Positions 28,390 to 34,786 of a stretch of 64,000 nucleotides of DNA are shown here, piece by piece (the stretch's first letter is position 1; every line of letters begins with the position of its first letter). The stretch spans positions 124,001 to 188,000 of the forward strand of contig JAUIEC010000007.1 in the NCBI GenBank assembly GCA_030428945.1, read 5' to 3'. The notes under the pieces were generated by a model. The model saw nothing but the letters and a program-made list of their open reading frames with translations, made no database searches and had not been told where the DNA came from. Origin of the DNA: Phycisphaerae bacterium (GTDB lineage: Bacteria > Planctomycetota > Phycisphaerae > UBA1845 > Fen-1342). The translations under genes were made by a program, and so were the position numbers.

Positions 28390-29106
28390 ATGCCGCGTGT
28401 TGCTGGATCAGAGACGCTGGCTGCACGGGCCTTCGATGTGGCCAGGCGGATTGACGCGTTGCCCGATGAGGCTTTTGCGTTGTACGGCGGGGATGACGCG
28501 CCGACTGAAACGGCCCGCAAACTCAAGAGCTGGGCCACAGCAATCGTGTACGACATCCTTCCAGTGGTCCTCTGGATGGAGCGCAAGTGGCCGGAACGGA
28601 CGACAGTACTCTTCAAGCGCCGGCTGTATGCGTTCGCGAGGTACGTTGGAAGACTAGCGCGGCTTGACGATTACCCGGAGGCTCGTCCTGACTGGAAGAA
28701 GCCAAAGCACCACCGCCCGTCGGCCGCTGCTGTTACACTTATCGAACTTTCGGGGTTCGCGCCCGGTTTCGCCGCCCAGGTCCGAAGCGCGGGCAACGAC
28801 ATCGAGCAGGACTCTATCGAAGGTGCCGGCGGTGAACTCGATCGTGCGCTCTGGAATCAGCTCAATGATCGGCAGCGGAATGCTCTGCGCGCACTGTACG
28901 AAGGGGAGGCCTTTGACGCTGACCGCCGGATTCGCACAAAAGACCTCATCGACCCAGCCGTCGGCCCAGGTCGTAGCAGTGTAGACTCGTTCAAGAGGCC
29001 ACTGTCCGAATTGGTGAAGCTCGGACTCCTTTCTAGTGTGGTAGCACGCGGCGGCTACTGGTTGACTCCGCGCGGGCGGAAGATTGTCGAAGCCCTAAGC
29101 GACTGA
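28390..29106 (+). CDS. Hypothetical protein with C-terminal winged-helix-like region
   Basis: A 238-residue protein with AAAGGAG 7 nt before the ATG. The N-terminal half is helical and basic ('VVLWMERKWPERTTVLFKRR'). The C-terminal ~80 residues ('LWNQLNDRQRNALRALYEG...SSVDSFKRPLSELVKLGLLSS...GYWLTPRGRKIVEAL') read like a winged-helix DNA-binding domain with a beta-hairpin wing. It lies at the left of the replication/integration module. A regulatory or replication role is plausible from the fold only. Confidence 0.65.
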   Translation: MPRVAGSETLAARAFDVARRIDALPDEAFALYGGDDAPTETARKLKSWATAIVYDILPVVLWMERKWPERTTVLFKRRLYAFARYVGRLARLDDYPEARPDWKKPKHHRPSAAAVTLIELSGFAPGFAAQVRSAGNDIEQDSIEGAGGELDRALWNQLNDRQRNALRALYEGEAFDADRRIRTKDLIDPAVGPGRSSVDSFKRPLSELVKLGLLSSVVARGGYWLTPRGRKIVEALSD

Positions 29107-29183
29107 CTGACAAGAACTTGCCGGCAGCGCGCACTGAGGCGCTACTGTCTTTCCGCACTGCATGAGTGACACTGGGTTTGTAA

Positions 29184-29202
29184 GGCAGGTACGTCGCCTG
29201 CC
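29184..29202. promoter_or_regulatory. Inverted repeat upstream of the AlpA-like gene
   Basis: GGCAGG-N7-CCTGCC lies 22 bp before the AlpA-like start codon and just upstream of its GGAGGA ribosome binding site. It could be an operator for the element's own regulator or a 5' RNA hairpin. Confidence 0.4.
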
Positions 29203-29224
29203 GAAACAAGTCCGGAGGACGATC

Positions 29225-29482
29225 ATGCAGTCAGGCAACGTACAAGTCGGCCATCAGGCCACGGCGCTCTTGGACATCGAGGAGCTGAGCGCCGAGCTGG
29301 GGTGCAGTAAGCGGCACATCTACAGGCTGGTTCAACTCGGCCGAATGCCCAAGCCGGTCCGTCTCGGCGCCCTCGTGAGGTTCCGCCGCGTCGAAATCGC
29401 GGCCTGGCTGGCACAAGGATGCCCGGCGATCGTCGACTTCGATTCCCCCGGGAACGCCAGATCGGCGGACGCTGGACAATGA
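29225..29482 (+). CDS. AlpA/excisionase-type helix-turn-helix protein
   Basis: An 85-residue protein with the MerR-like HTH signature of AlpA/Xis and 'helix-turn-helix domain 17' proteins: 'LLDIEELSAELGCSKRHIYRLVQLGRMPKPVRLG', quoted in parts as LLDIEELSAELGCSKRHIYR and GRMPKPVRLG, followed by 'VRFRRVEIAAWLAQG'. The ATG at 29225 is preferred to an upstream in-frame start because GGAGGA stands 7 nt before it. These proteins act as excisionases or transcription activators of integrases. It is the first gene of the AlpA - replication HTH - ATPase series; its stop overlaps the next ATG. Confidence 0.8.
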   Translation: MQSGNVQVGHQATALLDIEELSAELGCSKRHIYRLVQLGRMPKPVRLGALVRFRRVEIAAWLAQGCPAIVDFDSPGNARSADAGQ

Positions 29483-30210
29483 GACGATCCGGTCCCTTCT
29501 ACGTCATTCAACGCGAGCTAGTCCGTGACCGGCACCTGCGGCCATCGGACAAGCTCGTTCTCGTCACGATCCAGGACCGGGTCGGAAACAACGACGTCGC
29601 ATGGCCGGGACTTCGCACAATTGCCGACGATTGCGCCATCGCTCCATCGACTGTGCAGGAGTGCATCCGCAGGCTCGTGACGGCGGGCCGGCTTGAGGTG
29701 GTCAGCGGCTATGGGCAGCGGCGCTCGAACGCATATCGGGTGATCGAGCGCCCGTGTTCTGATCCCCAACGTTCAGGAACCGACTTACGCCGCGCTCAGA
29801 AACCGGCATCGACGCGCTCGGACTCCGGTGACGAACCAGACCAATCGAACCAGACTCAAGAGAACCAGACCAAGAAACCCTGTGTCTCAGCTCTCTCGTC
29901 CTGGGATTCCGCGGATGAGGTACTCCAGACGGACCGCTTACGCACAGAGGCATTCCGCGATGCTTGGGAGCGATGGACTGCCTTTCGTCGGGAGCTGGGA
30001 AGACCACTGACGAACAGCACGATCCGCGCACAACTGCGGAAACTGGAGGATCTAACTCATGAGCAGGCCATCGCCGCGATCGACCAGAGCATCGAGCACG
30101 GCTGGTGCGGACTCTTCCCGCCGGGGCAAGACAGCACACCCAAGACGGGGCGAGTCCAAGCCGCGAAGGGCAAGTACGACGGCATCGGATCGACGGCCGG
30201 CAGTAAGTGA
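29479..30210 (+). CDS. Helix-turn-helix replication-type protein
   Basis: A 243-residue protein starting at an ATGA overlap with the AlpA-like gene. Residues 1-95 form a winged-helix ('PSDKLVLVTIQDRVG...AWPGLRTIADDCAIAPSTVQECIRRLVTAGRLEVV'; HTH at about 44-70), the layout of phage/plasmid replication initiators of the 'helix-turn-helix domain-containing' class. A Gln/Thr/Ser-rich linker (about 100-140) and a C-terminal DnaD-like helical part follow ('FRDAWERWTAFRRELGRPL', 'DLTHEQAIAAIDQSIEHGWCGLFPP'). It is likely to recruit the ATPase encoded next, as DnaD/DnaB-like loaders do. Confidence 0.7.
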   Translation: MRRSGPFYVIQRELVRDRHLRPSDKLVLVTIQDRVGNNDVAWPGLRTIADDCAIAPSTVQECIRRLVTAGRLEVVSGYGQRRSNAYRVIERPCSDPQRSGTDLRRAQKPASTRSDSGDEPDQSNQTQENQTKKPCVSALSSWDSADEVLQTDRLRTEAFRDAWERWTAFRRELGRPLTNSTIRAQLRKLEDLTHEQAIAAIDQSIEHGWCGLFPPGQDSTPKTGRVQAAKGKYDGIGSTAGSK

Positions 30211-30241
30211 GCGCGATCCCGTACAGTTGATCGGGAAGCTG

Positions 30242-30847
30242 ATGCAAGAGGCTGTTTCGTCTCCGCGGCAGCCACGGGCGAAACTGCGCCTCCGAGAGAG
30301 ATCCGATCGGCGACTTCGGGCCTCAAGGGACCGCCATTTCAGTGAAGTGCAGCAGGAACTTGCCATGGAGATCGCAGAGTGCTGTGCAGGGCGAAAGCCC
30401 TGGCCTTTGCTGATACATGGAAGTGCAGGGGTCGGTAAGACCTGCGCTGCACTGTGCGTGTGCGACCACTGCCATGGTCGCTATGCCTATTACGACATGG
30501 GCGAACTCGCCGACCAGCTTCGGCAAGCAAAACTCGGTGAACTGGAATGGTCCGGCACACACGACTTCTGCCGCGTCTCGCCCGCACATTTCTGGGAATC
30601 CTGGCGAGAACTGGCACTAGCGGTGATTGACGAAATCGCCGCCACGACAAAGGTCAAGGACCACCCATACGACACACTCAAAGCGGCGATGGAGAACCGT
30701 TACAGCAAGCCTCTCATACTGATCAGCAACGCCAACCTAAACGAGATCGCCCGTGCTTACGACGACCGGATCGCGAGCCGTCTCTCCGAGGGGACGGTCG
30801 TCGAACTCGTCGGCCCAGACCGCAGAATCAACCGTCAAGGCTGTTGA
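30242..30847 (+). CDS. DnaC-like AAA+ ATPase (helicase-loader type)
   Basis: A 201-residue protein. Walker A 'LIHGSAGVGKTCAAL' (about residues 55-69) and Walker B 'LALAVIDEIAA' (about 129-139) are followed by 'PLILISNANLNEIAR' and an arginine-rich 'YDDRIASRLSEGTVVEL' sensor block, all as in DnaC/IstB-like proteins. The ATG at 30242 has GGGAAG 6 nt upstream; the frame is open further left through TTG at 30228. It lies 31 bp after the HTH protein and completes a typical mobile-element replication pair. Confidence 0.75.
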   Translation: MQEAVSSPRQPRAKLRLRERSDRRLRASRDRHFSEVQQELAMEIAECCAGRKPWPLLIHGSAGVGKTCAALCVCDHCHGRYAYYDMGELADQLRQAKLGELEWSGTHDFCRVSPAHFWESWRELALAVIDEIAATTKVKDHPYDTLKAAMENRYSKPLILISNANLNEIARAYDDRIASRLSEGTVVELVGPDRRINRQGC

Positions 30848-30861
30848 CTCCGCTCGACCTG

Positions 30862-30879
30862 ATGGCATAATAATGCCAT
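30862..30879. promoter_or_regulatory. Palindrome over the start of the small HTH gene
   Basis: ATGGCAT-AATA-ATGCCAT is a perfect 7-bp-arm palindrome that ends in the start codon of the HTH gene (ATG at 30878). It contains a -10-like CATAAT. If translation really starts at the in-frame ATG at 30902, the palindrome would sit over the promoter, the usual place for an autorepressor operator. Confidence 0.55.
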
Positions 30880-31093
30880 GCCTACGGCCGGTAGACCGAC
30901 GATGTCCGAACTGCTGAGACAGGCAATTCAGGAAGCCGACGCACTGCTGCCAATCGAGCGTGCGACCGGCATTCGCAGGTACGCGCTGCGTCGTTTCCGC
31001 GACGGAAAACAGTCCCTCCGGCTCGACTTGGCCGACAAGCTCGCCGCACACTTCGGCATCGAATGCCGGCCACCGCGCCGGCGGAAGGGATGA
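30878..31093 (+). CDS. Small XRE-like helix-turn-helix protein
   Basis: A 71-residue protein reading 'LRQAIQEADALLPIERATGIRRYALRRFRDGKQSLRLDLADKLAAHFGIECRP', a compact Cro/C1-type HTH (quoted in parts: IERATGIRRYALRRFRDGK and LDLADKLAAHFGIE). In-frame ATGs at 30878 and 30902 are both possible; the palindrome at 30862 favours the second as a regulated start. It sits 4 bp before the integrase gene, a usual place for the element's repressor or integrase regulator. Confidence 0.7.
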   Translation: MPTAGRPTMSELLRQAIQEADALLPIERATGIRRYALRRFRDGKQSLRLDLADKLAAHFGIECRPPRRRKG

Positions 31094-31097
31094 GACG

Positions 31098-32387
31098 ATG
31101 GCCTCACTCGTGACCTACTCCGGCGGGCTGCGCCGTATCGAGTTCACCCTCCAGCCGAACGAGAAGCGGCGAATCATCCGGCTGGGGCGCATGACCGCCA
31201 AGTCCGCGAAGGGCTTCAAGGCCCGCGTCGAGGCGATGGTGTCCGACACGCTCGCGAATCGGTCGTACGACGCCGATACCGCCGCCTGGCTCGGCGGGCT
31301 CGACGAGTCCTGGCTGGCCAAGTTGCGCGAAGTCGGGCTGGCGCATGGTGTCGGCCTCGCACAGACCGATCTCGGGACATTCCTCGACCGCTACTTCGCC
31401 ACGATGCACGTGAAGGAGTCCACCGCGACCTTCTACGGCCACACGCGACGCAACCTCGAGGAGTACTTCGGCACCACGCGGGCGCTCCGCGACATCACCC
31501 CGGCCGACGCCGATGCCTGGCGGGCGTGGCTCGCGACGGAAGAGGGCCTCGCGGCGGCGACGGTCGCCCGCCGGGTCATCGCGGCCCGGACGATCTGGCG
31601 GAAGGCTGTCCGCTGGAAGCTCGCGGCCGAGAACCCGTTTGAAGGGGTGAGAGGCGGCCACCAGGCCAATGAGAGCCGCAAGCGCTACATCCCCGCCGAA
31701 GTCATCAAGCAGGTCATGCAGGCCGCGCCAGACGCCGAATGGCGGGCCGTGATCGCCCTGGCGCGGTTCGGCGGACTCCGAACACCGTCCGAGACGCTGG
31801 CGCTCCGCTGGGACGACATCGACTGGGATCGCGGCACGATCCGCGTGACGTGCCCGAAGCTGGCCCACAAGGAGAGCTTCGCCAGCCGGCTGCTGCCGAT
31901 GTTCCCGGAGTTGCGCGGCCCCCTGCTCCACTTGTTCGAGCAGGCCGAAGACGGCACCGAGTTCGTGATCGAGCGGCTCCGACGCGGGTGCGGCAACATC
32001 GCCGTCCACTTCCGCCGGATCATCAAGCGGGCCGGGGTCCAGGTCTGGCCGAAGCCGTTCCACAACCTGCGGGCCTCGCGCGAGTCCGAACTGATGCGGG
32101 AGTACGACCTCGCGACCGTCTGCAAATGGCTGGGCAACTCCCCCGCCGTCGCCGCCCGGCACTACGCCACGAGCATCGACCTCGACGCCGACTTCCAGCG
32201 GGCCGCGGCCGGCAAGGCGCAGCAAAAAGCGCAGCAGACAGTGACCGCCAGCGAAGATCCTGCGATGACAGGGGAAACAGGTGATGACGCGAAACCCCTT
32301 GAAAACAAGGGGAATGACGCTTCTGGTGACTTGGTGGCAACTGCTGACGCACGTAACCCATGGGCGTTACTGGACTTGAACCAGTGA
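31098..32387 (+). CDS. Tyrosine recombinase (integrase) ending inside tRNA-Val
   Basis: A 429-residue protein. An N-terminal arm-binding domain (1 to about 90) and a SAM-like core-binding domain ('TFLDRYFATMHVKESTATFYGHTRRNLEEYFG', about 95-130) precede a catalytic domain with Arg in 'FGGLRTPSETLALRWDDIDW' (about 221-240), His and Arg in 'FHNLRASRESEL' (about 319-330) and the Tyr nucleophile in 'AVAARHYATS' (about 347-356). The last nine codons lie within the 3' end of the oppositely oriented tRNA-Val gene, the arrangement of many island integrases. GATG at 31096 puts the ATG 4 bp after the HTH gene's stop, so both are co-transcribed. Confidence 0.9.
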   Translation: MASLVTYSGGLRRIEFTLQPNEKRRIIRLGRMTAKSAKGFKARVEAMVSDTLANRSYDADTAAWLGGLDESWLAKLREVGLAHGVGLAQTDLGTFLDRYFATMHVKESTATFYGHTRRNLEEYFGTTRALRDITPADADAWRAWLATEEGLAAATVARRVIAARTIWRKAVRWKLAAENPFEGVRGGHQANESRKRYIPAEVIKQVMQAAPDAEWRAVIALARFGGLRTPSETLALRWDDIDWDRGTIRVTCPKLAHKESFASRLLPMFPELRGPLLHLFEQAEDGTEFVIERLRRGCGNIAVHFRRIIKRAGVQVWPKPFHNLRASRESELMREYDLATVCKWLGNSPAVAARHYATSIDLDADFQRAAAGKAQQKAQQTVTASEDPAMTGETGDDAKPLENKGNDASGDLVATADARNPWALLDLNQ

Positions 32388-32403
32388 CCTCATCCGTGTG
32401 AAG
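32353..32403 (-). other. Proximal attachment site at tRNA-Val (att copy 3)
   Basis: GTAAC (32353-32357), an 8-bp spacer and GTTAC (32366-32370) straddle the 3' end of the tRNA gene. Positions 32361-32403 are the sequence repeated at 7199-7241 (41/43) and, in part, at 9411-9431 (21/21). The site lies partly in the integrase 3' end. Confidence 0.75.
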
Positions 32404-32434
32404 GATGCGCTCTAGCCAGCTGAGCTAAACGCCC
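32361..32434 (-). tRNA. tRNA-Val (CAC)
   Basis: A full cloverleaf on the minus strand: acceptor GGGCGTT/AACGCCC, D-arm GCTC-N9-GAGC, anticodon stem CATCC/GGATG with loop TTCACAC (anticodon CAC), variable AGGTC, T-arm ACTGG-TTCAAGT-CCAGT, discriminator A; 74 nt, no encoded CCA. The tRNA stays intact next to the integrase, as expected when the element restores the 3' end. Confidence 0.95.
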
Positions 32435-32829
32435 TCAAGCCCGCAGTATCAACCCCAGCAATCGGCTCGTCAAGACCTGATCTCCCGCCCGCAAGCCCCC
32501 CCACTGTCCACATGCGCGGACCGGCGGCGGGGTCGGGGGGGCCCGGGCTTGGCAGCGGCGGGGTCGAGGGCCCGGGCTTGGCGGCGGCGGGGTCGGGGGC
32601 GGCCGCGCGGCTTGGTTGACTCGCGCGGCCGCCTCCTCATGGCTTGTAATCGCCAAGGCCCAGGCTCTCGGCGACCCGGGGCGTCAGCAACCTTCGCCGA
32701 GGCCACAAGCGTTACGCCAGGACCCGAGCGCCGACAGCCTTTGCCGGTTTCGCGCGATCAGCAGCCTTTGCCGGTTTCGCGCGATCAGCAGCCTTGGCTG
32801 GCTCAGCAGCCTTTGCTGGCTTCGAACGG
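32435..32829. other. 395-bp non-coding region with GC repeats
   Basis: Between tRNA-Val and the protease gene. It has two near-identical ~30-bp GC-rich units (about 32537-32597, core GGGCCCGGGCTTGGC) and, from 32682, the repeats described in the next entry. I see no gene on the plus strand. Confidence 0.5.
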
Positions 32830-32850
32830 TCAGCAGCCTTCGCCGAATTC
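32682..32850 (-). repeat. 27/18-bp tandem repeat at the protease 3' end
   Basis: CAGCCTTTGCCGG-type units begin at about 32735, 32762, 32789, 32807 and 32834, with a diverged one near 32683. Spacings are 27, 27, 18 and 27 bp, multiples of 9. Read on the minus strand, each unit contains the protease stop context (GGCTGCTGA). In another minus frame the repeats encode an Ala/Lys/Pro-rich series (KAADRAKPAKAADRAKPAKA) that runs to TAA at 32711. Confidence 0.65.
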
Positions 32851-34473
32851 CGCCAGGAGCTCGGCCAGGTCGGTCAGGTCGACGTTGCCGTCGCCGCTGA
32901 TGTCGCCGTCGGCCAAAGTCGCGCCGGTCATGCCGAAGTTCGCCAGGAGCTGCGCCAGGTCGCTCAGGTCCACCACGCAGTCGCCCGTCACGTCGGCCGG
33001 GCTGCCGGCGCAGATCGTGACCGTGGCCGGGGCGCTGGTCGCGCTGCCGCAGTCGTTCGTGACGACCAACTCGTAGACGCCCGCGTCGGCCGGGGCGGCG
33101 CTGGCGACGGTGTAGCTGAGGCTGGTGGCACCCGGAATCGCAACGCCATCCAGCTCCCACTGGTAGGTCGGGTTGCCGTCGAGCGTCGCCATCCCGGTCA
33201 GCGTGAAGCCGCTGCCGGCGCAGACGTCGGTGTCATCCGGGTCGTCCGTGATCGTCGGCGGGAACGCGTCAAGATCGCAGGCCCCGCTGTTCATGAACGG
33301 CAGGATCTCGTCCGCCAGCATCGTCGGGTGGAACTGCAGCGCCATGTTGGCCAGCCCGCCCGGACACAGGTGGCAATAGCTCATCAGCGTGCCGTTCTCC
33401 GCGCCCGTGCAGTCACCGTTCCCGCACCCGTCGATCGCAATGTCGTGCGTGTGCGGCGCGCCGAAGTTGTGCCCCAGCTCGTGCGCAACCACGATCAGGT
33501 CCCAGTTCAGTTCACTGTTGAGCTGCAGCGGGTACGGGAACGCCCCGCCCAGGTTGGCCGACAGACCGTAGTCAAACTCCGGGAAACACGCCCCGCCACC
33601 ATAGGCGACACCGCCACCCAGCCCGCGGCCGGACAGGAAGTGGGCCACGTGCCGGCTGACACCGGTCTCGTTCAGGTTCCAGTAGTCCTGGAACTGGAAC
33701 AACTGGTCGGCCGTGCCGCCGTTCTCGGTCCACGGGTCGCTGCTCGAATTCCAGATCCGCAGGAACGTGATCTGGAAACTCATGTTCGTGTCGACCTTGT
33801 AGATCTCGGAGATCGCGGCCATCAGCGTGACGGCATAACTGGTCGCGTCGGCAGAGTTGCCCCAGATCTGCTGGTACTCGTGGTCGGTCTCGATCGCGAT
33901 GTCGGCCACGCGGCACGGCTCGCCACCGCGCAGCCCGCCCCGGGTCTCGACGATGTCGTCACGCTGCAGCATCAGTTCGTCAGCCGCACAGACGAACGGG
34001 TCGGCGGCCTGCAGTTCGGCCGGCAGCGTGGCCGGGTCGAAGATGATGGTCTGCTGCGGTCCCTCGGGCGGTCCGGACGAGATCAGGAACTGTCCCTGCT
34101 GGCCGCGGACGAAGCCGTGCACGGCGGAGTCGGAGACCGAAAGGAAGACGCGGGTGTCCTCGCCGCGGACCGTGCCGCGGAAGAGGGCGACGGGCGGATC
34201 GGCCATTGGGGTCTGACCCGCGGGTCCGACTTCGACAAGCTGCGCGCCGGGCGCGAGGATCCGCAGGGCCTGCAGATCGAGCGTGACGCGCCGTCCGTCC
34301 GGCAGCGCGAAGTCGGGCAGGCTGACCTGCTGGCGATCGACCAGGTTCGGATAGTCGGCCGGCGACAGGTCGACGGGGATTCCGTAGCTGACCTGCTGAT
34401 CGGGGGCGGACAACTGTGCGGAGGCCGCGGCGGCGCAGCAGAACCCGAACAGCGCAGAACGAAACGCATGCAT
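32830..34473 (-). CDS. M12-type zinc metalloprotease with Ig-like and dockerin domains
   Basis: A 547-residue protein with signal peptide 'MHAFRSALFGFCCAAAASA'. A prodomain-like region (about 20-190) precedes a metzincin protease with HELGHNFGAPH at residues 331-341 (HExxHxxGxxH zinc site) and the Met-turn 'GTLMSYCHL' about 30 residues later. An Ig-like domain follows ('PPTITDDPDDTDVCAGSGFTLTG', about 402-490), then two dockerin-like units ('DVTGDCVVDLSDLAQLLANFG', 'DISGDGNVDLTDLAELLAEFG'). The fold resembles reprolysin-like peptidases that degrade extracellular protein. The start at 34473 is chosen for the signal peptide; the frame is open further upstream without coding character. Confidence 0.85.
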   Translation of the reverse strand: MHAFRSALFGFCCAAAASAQLSAPDQQVSYGIPVDLSPADYPNLVDRQQVSLPDFALPDGRRVTLDLQALRILAPGAQLVEVGPAGQTPMADPPVALFRGTVRGEDTRVFLSVSDSAVHGFVRGQQGQFLISSGPPEGPQQTIIFDPATLPAELQAADPFVCAADELMLQRDDIVETRGGLRGGEPCRVADIAIETDHEYQQIWGNSADATSYAVTLMAAISEIYKVDTNMSFQITFLRIWNSSSDPWTENGGTADQLFQFQDYWNLNETGVSRHVAHFLSGRGLGGGVAYGGGACFPEFDYGLSANLGGAFPYPLQLNSELNWDLIVVAHELGHNFGAPHTHDIAIDGCGNGDCTGAENGTLMSYCHLCPGGLANMALQFHPTMLADEILPFMNSGACDLDAFPPTITDDPDDTDVCAGSGFTLTGMATLDGNPTYQWELDGVAIPGATSLSYTVASAAPADAGVYELVVTNDCGSATSAPATVTICAGSPADVTGDCVVDLSDLAQLLANFGMTGATLADGDISGDGNVDLTDLAELLAEFGEGC

Positions 34474-34786
34474 GACTGGCTCCCTCTGGGTGTGACACAA
34501 CCTTGCCGGCGGCGCGGACGCGCGGACGGCCTTTGCGGGTGGGAGGTTGTGTGTGCTCCGCATTTCATTCTGAGGGGTCTCCGCGGGCGATTCAACCGAA
34601 ATCCGGACCATGTCGCGAGAAACCGCCCGCGCGGGCGGGCGTTCGAAGTGCAACCTTGTTTGCGGTCCGTCGATTTCGCTAGGATCGAAGGTCCGCGGAT
34701 TCGCAAGGTCCGAATCCGCCTCGGGCCACCCGTTGCCCCAAAACGCCGACCCGTTCGGGCCATCCCATCCAGTGGAGGAAAGAAGT
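34474..34786. other. Divergent promoter region, 313 bp
   Basis: Lies between the divergently transcribed metalloprotease and arylsulfotransferase-like genes and should hold both promoters. GTGGAGGAAAG before 34787 is a clear ribosome binding site. I see no palindrome or repeat of note. Confidence 0.45.

Noticed and set aside
32735-32850. CRISPR-like array in the 27-bp repeats
   Set aside because: Units are adjacent without spacers and vary as coding or slippage repeats do; no cas gene in the window.
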